Origin: JAJZJT01 sp964610905
GTDB taxonomy: Bacteria; Actinomycetota; Acidimicrobiia; Acidimicrobiales; RAAP-2
Reading direction: 5' to 3'
DNA length: 64,000 bases
Assembly: GCA_964610905.1 (NCBI GenBank)
Contig: CAZSYT010000006.1
Coordinates: 1-64,000 of the forward strand
The notes beneath the pieces are model-generated. The model did no database searches. It saw only the letters and a program-made list of their open reading frames with translations, and was not told the DNA's origin. Shown one piece after another: positions 14,696 through 23,264 of the stretch; positions within the stretch are counted from its first letter, which is position 1, and each line of letters starts with the position of its first letter. The translations under genes and the position numbers were made by a program.

Positions 14696-16699
14696 TCAGA
14701 TCGTGTAGAGGGTGACCGCCGCGCCGGGGAGCTCGGTGGTGCCCTGCCCGGGGTCGGTCAGGAAGACGTGGCCGCCCGCCGGTCCGTAGACGTTCCCGAC
14801 GACGAGGCCCTTCGCCTGCAAGGCGGCGGTGGCCTGGCTCACCGTGTCGCCGACCACGTCGGGCACCGGCACCGGCTGGGGACCGAGCGAGACGTCCACG
14901 GTCACCGTCGCGCCGTACGGCTGGGGGCCGGAGGAGGCGTCCGGGGTGGTGCCGACCACGGCGTTGGCCGGGACCGTGCTCGAGTACACCTGGTGCTCGG
15001 TGACGGCGAACCCGGCGGCCACGAGCGCTGCCTTGGCGGCGGCGTACGTCGATCCCGTCCCGGTCGCCACCGCCGGCACGGCGACCGGTGCATGGCCCTT
15101 CGAGGTGACGACGACGACGGTCGAGCCGTAGGTCGCGTGCCCCGTCGGGCTCGACCCGAGGACGCCGCCGGCGGGGACGGACGAGCTGTAGCGAGCGGCC
15201 GAGGGCGGGCAGACGCCCACCAGGTGGACGGCGGCCAGGGCCTGGACGGCGTCCTTGCACGACGAGTAGGTGGTCAGGTCGGGGATCGCCACCGGCGGCT
15301 TCCCCTCGGAGACCACCACGGCGATGGCGGCCCCCTGCTTGGCGGTCACCCGGTGGGCGGCCGTCGAGGCGACGGGGAGCTGGGAGACGATGTGGCCGGC
15401 GGGCACCGTGATGCTGTAGGCGGACGAGCGGCGCTCCACCCGGAAGTGGTCGCCTGCCGTCGCCCGCCGGGCGTCGGCGACCGTGCGGCCGACGAGGTCG
15501 GGGACGGGGTGGCTCGGGACGAAGAGCTGCGCCCGCACGGCGTAGAGCGCGCCGCCGGCTACGACGGCGGCCACGAGGGCCACGACGGCGAGCACCTTCG
15601 GCCACCTCCGCCGACGGACGACGGCCGGAGCGGCATCGGGCCGCCGGGGCGCACCGGGGCGGCCGGGGCGCTCGGGGGCGGTGCCCTCGGCCCGCCGCCC
15701 GACGGCCGGCGTCGCGACACGACCGGGCCGGCCCGGGGGCGAAGGGGGTGCGCCGAGCTCGGTGGCGTCGACCAGGCCCGCGGCGCCCGTCGGCGCCCAC
15801 GCCGTGACGAGGCCCCGGGCGGCCGGTCCGAGGTCGCCGGTCGCCGTGCCGGCGAGCGGCAGCGGCCCGGCCGGGGGAAGCGCCACGGCGAGCGCCTGGA
15901 GGCGCAGCCCGAAGGCGGCAGCGTCGAAGCGCTCGTCGGGGTCGGGGGCCGCCGCCCACACCAGCACGTCGTGGAGCGGGCCGAGCGCCGGGTGCTCGGG
16001 GAGCAGCGCGCCCACCCTGGCCATGAGGGTGGACACGGTCGTGTCGCCGACGAAGGGCACCGAGCCCGTCACGGCCTCCACCAGCACGAGGGCGAGCGCG
16101 TACACGTCGGCCTTGCCGTCCAGGGCGAGCCCTTCGGCCTGCTCGGGCGCGGCGTAGCGGGCGGTGCCGAGGAGCGCGCCCTCGGGCTCGGTCCACGCCG
16201 CCTCGGCGAGCGCTCGGGCCACCCCGAAGTCGGCGATGCGCAGGCGGCCGTCCGCGTCGAAGAGCAGGTTGGCCGGCTTGACGTCGCGGTGGACGATGCC
16301 CCGACGGTGCGCGTAGTCGAGCGCGGCGGTCGCCTCGAGCCCCACGTGGACGGCCTGGGACGGCGTGAAGCGCCCGCCTGCGTCGAGGAGCTGGCGGAGG
16401 CTCCCGCCCGCCAGGAACTCGGTGACCAGGTAGGGCTGCCCGTCCTGCTCGCCCCAGTCGTAGACCTGGAGCACGTTCGGGTGGTTGAGCGCGGCGACCG
16501 CCCTCGCCTCGGCGCGGAACCGCTTGAGGAACGCCGCGTCACCGGCCAGGGCGGGGTGGAGGAGCTTGATAGCCACCCGGCGGTCCAGCGTCACGTCCTC
16601 GGCCAGGTAGACGTGCGCGGACGCGCCCGTCCCCACGGGGGTCACGAGTCGGTACCGGTCCCCGAGGACCCGCCCGATGGCGTCGGCGATGCTGGGCAT
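14696..16699 (-). CDS. PknB-type Ser/Thr protein kinase with PASTA repeats
   Basis: 667 aa transmembrane kinase. The cytosolic kinase domain (residues 15-270) has the Gly loop VGTGASAHVY, Lys45 in VAIKLL, HRDVKPAN (137-143) and DFG (157-159). A Pro/Arg-rich juxtamembrane linker leads to one membrane helix (WPKVLAVVALVAAVVAGGAL), then about four extracellular PASTA domains. PASTA domains bind muropeptides or lipid II, and PknB kinases regulate wall growth and division. ATG 16699 was chosen; TTG 16711 is an in-frame alternative. Unlike typical pknB genes it is not next to division genes but sits after ligA, so it may be an additional paralogue. Confidence 0.93.
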   Translation of the reverse strand: MPSIADAIGRVLGDRYRLVTPVGTGASAHVYLAEDVTLDRRVAIKLLHPALAGDAAFLKRFRAEARAVAALNHPNVLQVYDWGEQDGQPYLVTEFLAGGSLRQLLDAGGRFTPSQAVHVGLEATAALDYAHRRGIVHRDVKPANLLFDADGRLRIADFGVARALAEAAWTEPEGALLGTARYAAPEQAEGLALDGKADVYALALVLVEAVTGSVPFVGDTTVSTLMARVGALLPEHPALGPLHDVLVWAAAPDPDERFDAAAFGLRLQALAVALPPAGPLPLAGTATGDLGPAARGLVTAWAPTGAAGLVDATELGAPPSPPGRPGRVATPAVGRRAEGTAPERPGRPGAPRRPDAAPAVVRRRRWPKVLAVVALVAAVVAGGALYAVRAQLFVPSHPVPDLVGRTVADARRATAGDHFRVERRSSAYSITVPAGHIVSQLPVASTAAHRVTAKQGAAIAVVVSEGKPPVAIPDLTTYSSCKDAVQALAAVHLVGVCPPSAARYSSSVPAGGVLGSSPTGHATYGSTVVVVTSKGHAPVAVPAVATGTGSTYAAAKAALVAAGFAVTEHQVYSSTVPANAVVGTTPDASSGPQPYGATVTVDVSLGPQPVPVPDVVGDTVSQATAALQAKGLVVGNVYGPAGGHVFLTDPGQGTTELPGAAVTLYTI

Positions 16700-16720
16700 G
16701 GGCCGTCCCAAGGCTACCGA

Positions 16721-18946
16721 TCAGGACCGGCTCGGCGGTGGAGGGCCGTCGCCCCCCCACGGCCCCGCCGTGCCCGCGTCGTCCCGGGCACCCGGCACCT
16801 CGCCGGTCTCGAGCAGGGCGGCGAGGCCGGCCGCGCCCACGATCGGCACGCCCAGCTCCTCGGCACGCCGGACCTTCGTCGCCCCGGGGTCCTCACCGAC
16901 CACCAGGGCGTACGTCCGGGCCGAGACGGTGCCGGGCGACTTCCCGCCTCGGGCGACGACGGCGGCCTCGGCCTCGTCACGCGTCATGTCCGGCAACGTG
17001 CCGCTCACCACGACCGAACGGCCGGCCAGGACCTGCGGCAGCGCGGCGGGCGCCGCCTCCCCCTCCCCCCCCGCCCCCGGCTCGGCCACACGGGCGCCCG
17101 GCTCCGCGCGGTTCACCCCGGCGGCAGCGAGGCGGGCCACGACGTCCCGGTTGACCGGCGAGGCGAACCAGGCCACGACGCTCTCGGCGATCACGGGACC
17201 GACCCCCTCGACGGCGGCGAGCGCCTCCTCCGGTGCGCCGGCGACCGCGTCGAGCGTGCCGAAGGCGTGCGCGAGGGCGGAGGAGCCGACCTGGCCCAGG
17301 TGACGGATCCCCAGGCCGACGAGGAGACGGCTCAAGGGACGCCCCCGCGAGGCGTCGATGGCGGCGAGCAGGTTGCGCACCGACACCTCGGCGAACCCCT
17401 CGACGCCCTCGAAGGTGGCCGGTGTGAACGCGTAGAGATCGGCCACGTCGGCGAGGAGGCCCCGCTCGACCAGCGCCCTGACCCGGAGCTCGCCGAGCCC
17501 CTCGATGTCCATGGCGGAGCGCGAGGCGAAGTGGGCGATGCGCTGGACCCGCTGGGCCGGACAGTCGAGGTTGGTGCAGAAGGTGTCGCTCTCGCCCTCC
17601 AGGCGCACGAGCGGTCCCCCGCAGCTCGGGCACGTGGTCGGGAAGTGCCAGCGGCGGGGCCGCCGGCCCGCGCCGGGGGTGCCCGGTGGCTCGAGGACGG
17701 GGCCGACGACCTCGGGGATGACGTCCCCGGCCTTGCGCACGATCACCCGGTCTCCGGGGCGCACGTCCTTGATCCGCACCTGGTCCTCGTTGTGGAGCGT
17801 GGCCATCGACACGGTGGAGCCGCCCACGATGACCGGCTCGAGCACGGCGAAGGGCGTCGCCTTCCCCGTCCGGCCGATCGACACCTCGATGTCGACGAGG
17901 CGCGTCGAGCGCTCCTCGGGCGGGAACTTGTAGGCGATCGCCCACCGGGGTGCACGCGACGTGGAGCCGAGCTCGCGCTGGAGGGCGAAGTCGTCGACCT
18001 TGACGACCACCCCGTCGATGTCGTAGTCGAGGTCGTGGCGGTGCTCCTCCCAGTGACGGCAGAAGGCGAGGGCGGCGTCGAGGCCCTGCACCCGCTGGAG
18101 CTCGGGGTTGACCGGAAGACCCACCGAGGCCACCCACCCGAGCGCCTCGGCGTGCGAGGTGGCCAGCGCGTCGGGCAGGGGGGCGCCCGCCGAGTCGACC
18201 TCGCCCACCTGGTACGACCACAGGGCGAGCGGCCGGGTGGCGGTGACCGCCGGGTCCTTCTGGCGCAGGGAACCCGCGGCCGCGTTGCGCGGGTTGGCGA
18301 ACGGCTTGAGCCCGGCGTCGAGCTGACGGGCGTTCAGGGCGTCGAAGGCCGAGACCGGCAGGTAGACCTCGCCGCGCACCTCGACGAGGCCAGGCACGGG
18401 GCCGCCGCTGCCGTCGAGTCGTTCGGGCACGCAGGCCAACGTGGCCACGTTGGCGGTCACGTCCTCGCCCTGGCGCCCGTCGCCCCGGGTGGCGGCCTGG
18501 GCGAACCGACCGTCGCGGTAGGTGATGGAGATGGCCAGCCCGTCGATCTTGAGCTCGCAGACGAAGGCAGTGTCCCCCGGCACGTGGCGGGCGAGCCGGT
18601 CGGCCCACGCCCGTAGCTCCTCGGGGTTGAAGACGTTGTCGAGGCTCATCATCGGCACCCGGTGGCGGACCGGGGCGAAGAGCGGCGCGGGGGGCGCGCC
18701 CACGGTCGCGGCCGGGGACCCGGGGACGGCGAGCTCGGGGTGGGCTGCCTCGAGCCGCCGGAGTTCGGCGGCCAGCGCGTCGTACTCGGCGTCGGGGACG
18801 GCCGGGGAGTCGAGCCGGTAGTACCGGTCGTCGTAGTAGGCGATGCGCTCGCGCAGGGCCCGGACGTGCTCGGCGAGCGCCGTCTCGTCCTCGGGCCGGC
18901 CCGTCGGCCCCGTGCCGTCGGACGGCGTGAGGGGCTCCCCGCTCAC
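16721..18946 (-). CDS. ligA: NAD-dependent DNA ligase LigA
   Basis: 741 aa, slightly longer than usual. It seals nicks using NAD+ in replication and repair. Domains in order are Ia (YYRLDSPAVPDAEYDAL), adenylation with the active-site Lys in ELKIDGLAIS (about residue 133), OB fold, a four-Cys zinc finger (CPSCGGP and, 15 residues on, CTNLDCPAQR), HhH repeats around IRHLGQVGSSALAHAF, and a C-terminal BRCT domain (VLAGRSVVVSGTLPDMTRDE). A Pro/Gly-rich tail follows. GTG 18946 overlaps the mnmA stop by 4 nt. Confidence 0.97.
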   Translation of the reverse strand: MSGEPLTPSDGTGPTGRPEDETALAEHVRALRERIAYYDDRYYRLDSPAVPDAEYDALAAELRRLEAAHPELAVPGSPAATVGAPPAPLFAPVRHRVPMMSLDNVFNPEELRAWADRLARHVPGDTAFVCELKIDGLAISITYRDGRFAQAATRGDGRQGEDVTANVATLACVPERLDGSGGPVPGLVEVRGEVYLPVSAFDALNARQLDAGLKPFANPRNAAAGSLRQKDPAVTATRPLALWSYQVGEVDSAGAPLPDALATSHAEALGWVASVGLPVNPELQRVQGLDAALAFCRHWEEHRHDLDYDIDGVVVKVDDFALQRELGSTSRAPRWAIAYKFPPEERSTRLVDIEVSIGRTGKATPFAVLEPVIVGGSTVSMATLHNEDQVRIKDVRPGDRVIVRKAGDVIPEVVGPVLEPPGTPGAGRRPRRWHFPTTCPSCGGPLVRLEGESDTFCTNLDCPAQRVQRIAHFASRSAMDIEGLGELRVRALVERGLLADVADLYAFTPATFEGVEGFAEVSVRNLLAAIDASRGRPLSRLLVGLGIRHLGQVGSSALAHAFGTLDAVAGAPEEALAAVEGVGPVIAESVVAWFASPVNRDVVARLAAAGVNRAEPGARVAEPGAGGEGEAAPAALPQVLAGRSVVVSGTLPDMTRDEAEAAVVARGGKSPGTVSARTYALVVGEDPGATKVRRAEELGVPIVGAAGLAALLETGEVPGARDDAGTAGPWGGDGPPPPSRS

Positions 18947-20061
18947 CGGACCACCCCGGAGCCGACGACGCGGTCGGGCTCGGCGGGGTCGTAGAAGGCC
19001 ACCGTCTGCCCCGGGGCGACCCGGCGGACCGGCTCGGCGAAGCGCACGGTCGTCGTCGGACCTGGACCTGCACCGGGCGCCCCGTCGTCCCCTCCGAGGG
19101 GGCCCGCACCGGCGCGCCGGGCCTCGAGCGTGGCCGGGACGGCGGTCCCGTGGGCGCTGCACTGGGCCAGCACGGCCGGGGCGCGCCCCGGCGGCGGACC
19201 AGCAGTCCAGGTGAGCTCCCCCACCGTGGCGGTGCCCGCGAGCGCCGCCTCTGGCGGGCCGACGACGACCGTGCGGGCGTGGACGTCGACGTCGAGGACG
19301 TACCGCCGCCGACCGTCGGTCCCGTGCCCCACGCCCCGTCGCTGTCCGACCGTCACCAGCTCGACGGCGGGCACCGCCCCGACGGTCGCCCCGCTCTCCC
19401 CGTCGACGACCCGTCCGGCGTGGAGGACCGTGCGTTCGGCCAGGAAGGCGCCGCGCCCCTGGTCTGCCCGGATGAAGCACACGTCCTGGCTGTCGGGCTT
19501 TGCCGCGGTGCGCAGCCCGAGGCGGACAGCCTCGGCACGGACCTCCGCCTTCGTGAGACGCCCGACCGGGAAGGCGACCCGGGCCAGCTTCGGTGGCGTG
19601 AGCATCGAGACCACGTAGGACTGGTCCTTGGCCGAGTCCGCGCCCCGACGGAGCGCCCGGGTGCCGTCGGGCTCGGTCGTGACGCGGGCGTGGTGCCCGG
19701 TGGCCACGACGTCGAAGCCCAGGCGGCGGGCGCGGTCGAGGAGCAGGTCGAACTTGACGTGGCGGTTGCAGGCGATGCACGGGTTGGGCGTGCGCCCCGC
19801 CGCGTGCCCCTCCACGAACGGGTCGACGACCCGGGCCCCGAAGGCCGCGGAGAAGTTGAAGACGTGGTGGACGATGCCGAGCTGGTCGGCGACCCGGCGG
19901 GCGTCGTCGACGTCCGCCACGGAGCAGCACCCCGAGTCCGACTCCCCTCCCCACAGCTTGAGGGTCGCCCCGACCACGTCGTCGACGCCGTGACGCTCGA
20001 CGGCGAGGGCGGCGGCGACCGACGAGTCGACGCCACCGGACATGGCAACGAGCACGCGCAC
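18943..20061 (-). CDS. mnmA: tRNA-specific 2-thiouridylase MnmA
   Basis: 372 aa. It adenylates and thiolates U34 of tRNA for Glu, Gln and Lys. The PP-loop MSGGVDSSVAA is at the N-terminus. The catalytic Cys pair is in NPCIACNRHVKF and SQDVCFIRA. Central and C-terminal beta-barrel domains follow, with a low-complexity insert (GAGPLGGDDGAPGAGPG) in the last one. GTG 20061 lies 4 nt after the cysteine desulfurase stop. The upstream desulfurase is the expected sulfur donor, so adjacency reflects one sulfur-relay pathway. Confidence 0.96.
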   Translation of the reverse strand: MRVLVAMSGGVDSSVAAALAVERHGVDDVVGATLKLWGGESDSGCCSVADVDDARRVADQLGIVHHVFNFSAAFGARVVDPFVEGHAAGRTPNPCIACNRHVKFDLLLDRARRLGFDVVATGHHARVTTEPDGTRALRRGADSAKDQSYVVSMLTPPKLARVAFPVGRLTKAEVRAEAVRLGLRTAAKPDSQDVCFIRADQGRGAFLAERTVLHAGRVVDGESGATVGAVPAVELVTVGQRRGVGHGTDGRRRYVLDVDVHARTVVVGPPEAALAGTATVGELTWTAGPPPGRAPAVLAQCSAHGTAVPATLEARRAGAGPLGGDDGAPGAGPGPTTTVRFAEPVRRVAPGQTVAFYDPAEPDRVVGSGVVR

Positions 20062-20065
20062 GCCG

Positions 20066-21208
20066 TCAGTCTCGCAGGCGGCGGACGGCCTCGGGGACGG
20101 CGGCGAGGGCCAGGTCGACCTCGGCGTCGGTCGTGGTCGAAGACAGCGTGAGGCGCAGGGCGGACCGGGCGTCGGAGGTCGGGCGGCCCAGGGCGAGGAG
20201 CACGTGGCTCGGCTCGGCGGCACCGCTCGCGCACGACGACCCCGCCGAGGCCGCCACCCCGAGCTCGTCGAGGACGACGAGGAGCGCCTCGCTCTCGACG
20301 CCTTCCACCACCAGGTGGGCGAAGCCGGCCACGGTGGCGGTGCGGGGGACGGTCTCGGCGACGCCCGGGAGCGTGGCGAGCAGCCCGTCGACCAGACGGT
20401 CGCGGCGCCGCGCCACCGCCGGGGTCGTCCGACGGCTCGCCACGGCCGCCTCGAGCGCCACCGCCGTCGACCACGCCGCTGCCACCGCCGGGGTGCCGCT
20501 GCGCCGGCGGCGCTCCTGCTCCCCCCCGTGGAGGACCGGAGCGAGGGCGAGGTCGCCGCGCACGACCAGGGCGCCGGCCCCCACCGGCCCGCCGAACTTG
20601 TGGGCGCTCACCGACACCAGGTCGGCCGGCGCGGCGGCGGCCGCCACGTCGAGCCAGGGGACCGCCTGGACGGCGTCGGTGTGCAGGCGGGCCGACGGCG
20701 CCCGGCGGCGCACCTGCTCGGCCACCTCGGCGAGGGGCTGGACCGTCCCCACCTCGTTGTTGACCAGCATCACCGAGACGAGCGACACGTCGGGCGTGAG
20801 CGCGGCGGCCAGGGCGTCGAGGTCGACGGTCCCCTCGCCGGTGCCCGGCACCTCGCGCAGCTCGACCCCGGCGAGCTCGCTCGCCCGGCGGCACGCCCGC
20901 AGGACGGCGTGGTGCTCGAAGGCGGCGCAGACGACCGGCCCCGGCGGGCCGGGGATCGCCCCGAGCACCCCGAAGACGGCCAGGTTGTCGGACTCGGTGC
21001 CGCCCGAGGTCAGGACCACCTCACCCGGCCGGGCGCCGAGGTGCGCTGCCAGCACGTCGCGGGCGTCGTCGAGCCGGCGCCGGGCGCGGCGCGCCTCGGC
21101 GTGCATGCCCGTGGGATTGCCCTCCCCGGCGCCGACGACCTCGAGCCACGCCTCGACGGCGGCAGGGACCATCGGCGTGGTGGCGGCGTGGTCGAGGTAG
21201 GCGCGCAC
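20066..21208 (-). CDS. Cysteine desulfurase (IscS/NifS-type)
   Basis: 380 aa PLP enzyme that removes sulfur from cysteine as an enzyme persulfide. Visible motifs are YLDHAATTPM at the N-terminus, TSGGTESDNLAV for PLP phosphate binding, the PLP Lys in SVSAHKFGGPVG and the catalytic Cys loop ASAGSSCASGAAEPSHVL. It is upstream of and nearly fused to mnmA, so it probably feeds tRNA thiolation and perhaps Fe-S clusters. GTG 21208 follows a CACACT -10 by 6 nt, suggesting a leaderless mRNA for the whole desulfurase-mnmA-ligA run. Confidence 0.95.
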   Translation of the reverse strand: MRAYLDHAATTPMVPAAVEAWLEVVGAGEGNPTGMHAEARRARRRLDDARDVLAAHLGARPGEVVLTSGGTESDNLAVFGVLGAIPGPPGPVVCAAFEHHAVLRACRRASELAGVELREVPGTGEGTVDLDALAAALTPDVSLVSVMLVNNEVGTVQPLAEVAEQVRRRAPSARLHTDAVQAVPWLDVAAAAAPADLVSVSAHKFGGPVGAGALVVRGDLALAPVLHGGEQERRRRSGTPAVAAAWSTAVALEAAVASRRTTPAVARRRDRLVDGLLATLPGVAETVPRTATVAGFAHLVVEGVESEALLVVLDELGVAASAGSSCASGAAEPSHVLLALGRPTSDARSALRLTLSSTTTDAEVDLALAAVPEAVRRLRD

Positions 21209-21213
21209 GCCAC

Positions 21214-21219
21214 CAGTGT
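21214..21219 (-). promoter_or_regulatory. -10 element for the cysteine desulfurase operon
   Basis: CACACT on the minus strand ends 6 nt before GTG 21208. It is back-to-back with the plus-strand element at 21288-21293. Confidence 0.45.
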
Positions 21220-21287
21220 GCCCGCCCGCGCCCGTCCCGCCGGCGCCCGTCGCGCCGACCTGCGCTGACCTGGCGGGAGCGGGTGCC

Positions 21288-21293
21288 TACACT
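21288..21293 (+). promoter_or_regulatory. -10 element for the methyltransferase gene, leaderless
   Basis: TACACT is followed by 6 nt and then GTG 21300, so the transcript should begin at or next to the start codon. Confidence 0.6.
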
Positions 21294-21299
21294 GGCCCG

Positions 21300-22100
21300 G
21301 TGCCGGTGCCTCCCCCCGACCCACCCGTCAGCCCGCTCCCGGTGACCGGCGAGGCGAGCCGCGCTGACGAGCGCGAGATCGCCCGCCAGCGCAAGGTCTG
21401 GACCGAGCGCGCCGTGTTCTGGGACGAGCACACCCCGAAGGGCCTCGACAAGGTCGTCGACGCCCTGGTCGCCCGGGCCGGTGACACCGACGGGGCGGTC
21501 ATCGTCGACCTCGGGTGCGGGACCGGCCAGGTCACCTTCCTCCTCGCCCCTGGGGCGGCCCGCGTGCTCGGCGTCGACGTCAGCCCCAAGATGATCGAGA
21601 TCCTCGAGCGGCACGCCCGCGAGCGCGGTGACGACAACGTCGAGGGCGTCGTGTGCGCCATCGAGCAGCTCGACCTCCCGAAGGGCTCCGTCGACCTGGT
21701 CGTGACCAACTACGTGCTCCACCACCTGCGCGACCGCGACAAGTCGGAGGTGGTGCGGCGGGCGGCAACCTGGCTCAAGCCGGGCGGCCGGTTCGTGATC
21801 GGCGACATGATGTTCGGCCGCGGTGCCGAGGCTCGCGACTGGGCGATCGCCGCCACCAAGACGAAGGCCTTCTTGAAGCTCGGGCCGGGCGGCCTGTGGC
21901 GCATCGTGAAGGGCGTCTGGCGTATGGCGGTGCGGACGCAAGAGCGACCGGTGAGCATGTCGCGCTGGGTGGCGATGCTCTCCGAAGCCGGCTTCGACGT
22001 GGTCGACACCGTCGAGGTGATCGCCGAGGGCGCCGTCGTCGTCGGCGTCCGCCGCCCCCAAGCCGGCTCGGCGGGCGGGCCCGCGTCCGGCGGCGGGTGA
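21300..22100 (+). CDS. Class I SAM-dependent methyltransferase
   Basis: 266 aa. A short Pro-rich N-terminus precedes a Rossmann-fold methyltransferase domain. Motif I is VIVDLGCGTGQVTFLLAPG, the acidic residue after strand 2 is in VLGVDVSPKMIEI, and motif IV-like LVVTNYVLHHLRDRDK follows. The substrate is unknown; the fold matches UbiE/small-molecule methylases. GTG 21300 was chosen over further upstream in-frame codons because of the -10 element just before it. The stop overlaps the oxidoreductase start, implying co-translation. Confidence 0.88.
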   Translation: MPVPPPDPPVSPLPVTGEASRADEREIARQRKVWTERAVFWDEHTPKGLDKVVDALVARAGDTDGAVIVDLGCGTGQVTFLLAPGAARVLGVDVSPKMIEILERHARERGDDNVEGVVCAIEQLDLPKGSVDLVVTNYVLHHLRDRDKSEVVRRAATWLKPGGRFVIGDMMFGRGAEARDWAIAATKTKAFLKLGPGGLWRIVKGVWRMAVRTQERPVSMSRWVAMLSEAGFDVVDTVEVIAEGAVVVGVRRPQAGSAGGPASGGG

Positions 22101-23248
22101 CGTCGCCGCTGCCACCTCCCGTGCCGCCCGGGAGCGAGACGGCGCCCGGCAGCGAGACGGCGCCCCGTGCCGCCTCGCCCGTGCGCTACGGCGTCGTCGG
22201 CACGGGCATGATGGGCCAGGAGCACCTCCGCAACCTCGGCGCCGTCCCCGGTGCGGTGGTCACGGCGGTCGCCGATCCCCACCCTCCCTCGCTCGAGGGC
22301 GCCCGGCGGTCGCTCGGGGACGCCACCGACGTGGCGTACTTCACCGACCACCGCGACCTCGTGGGGTCCGGGCTGTGCGACGCCCTGGTCGTCGCCACCC
22401 CCAACATGACCCACGCCGACGTGCTCGCCGACGTCCTGGGAACGCCCCACCACGTGCTGGTGGAGAAGCCGCTGTGCACGACGGTGGCCGACTGCCACCG
22501 CGTCGTCGAGCGGGCGCGTGACCACCCCGGGGTCGTGTGGGTGGGCCTCGAGTACCGCTACATGCCCCCCGTGGCGGCGCTCATCGACCGGGTCCGCTCG
22601 GGCGCGGTCGGCCGTCCCCGCATGGTCGCCCTGCGCGAGCACCGCTTCCCGTTCCTCCACAAGGTCGGCGACTGGAACCGCTTCAACCGCAACACGGGCG
22701 GAACCCTGGTCGAGAAGTGCTGCCACTTCTTCGACCTGATGACCGTGCTCGCCGGCGGTCGGCCCGAGCGCGTGCTCGCCTCGGGCGGCCAGGACGTCAA
22801 CCACCTCGACGAGTCCTACGACGGCGAACGGCCCGACATCCTCGACAACGCCTTCGTCGTCGTCGACTTCGACAACGGTGCCCGGGCGTCCCTCGACCTG
22901 TGCATGTTCGCCGAGGGGAGCCGGAACCAGGAGGAGCTGAGCGTGGTCGGCGACGCCGGCAAGGTCGAGGCCTTCCTGCCGAGCGCCCTCGTGCGCACGG
23001 GAACACGCGCGGCGGGGCCGGCCGGCGTCGTGGAGGAGGTGGCGGTCGACGACGCCGTCCGCCACGAGGGATTCCACCATGGCTCGAGCTACCTCGAGCA
23101 CGTCGCCTTCCTCGAGGCGGTGCGCTCCGGGGGACCCCCGGCGGTCTCCGTCGAGGACGGCCTCGTGAGCGTGGCGACGGGCGTCGCCGCGCAGCGCTCG
23201 ATCGCCGAGCGACGGGCGGTCGCGATGGACGAGGTCCTCGGCGGCTGA
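22097..23248 (+). CDS. Gfo/Idh/MocA family NAD(P)-dependent oxidoreductase
   Basis: 383 aa. The N-terminal Rossmann domain starts at RYGVVGTGMMGQEHLRNL after a 30-residue low-complexity leader that contains two copies of PGSETA. The family EKP motif is present in HVLVEKPLCTT, and the sugar-binding region has GGTLVEKCCHFFDLM with the conserved His. Members oxidise or reduce sugars, inositols or related polyols; the substrate cannot be assigned. GTG 22097 overlaps the methyltransferase stop (GTGA), so the two enzymes may act on one product. Confidence 0.9.
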   Translation: MTSPLPPPVPPGSETAPGSETAPRAASPVRYGVVGTGMMGQEHLRNLGAVPGAVVTAVADPHPPSLEGARRSLGDATDVAYFTDHRDLVGSGLCDALVVATPNMTHADVLADVLGTPHHVLVEKPLCTTVADCHRVVERARDHPGVVWVGLEYRYMPPVAALIDRVRSGAVGRPRMVALREHRFPFLHKVGDWNRFNRNTGGTLVEKCCHFFDLMTVLAGGRPERVLASGGQDVNHLDESYDGERPDILDNAFVVVDFDNGARASLDLCMFAEGSRNQEELSVVGDAGKVEAFLPSALVRTGTRAAGPAGVVEEVAVDDAVRHEGFHHGSSYLEHVAFLEAVRSGGPPAVSVEDGLVSVATGVAAQRSIAERRAVAMDEVLGG

Positions 23249-23264
23249 GGCAGCCCGGCGGACC

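Noticed and set aside
14669..18616. 1315-codon plus-strand open frame
   Set aside because: It runs antisense to the PASTA kinase and ligA, both with intact catalytic motifs, and shows no recognisable domain.
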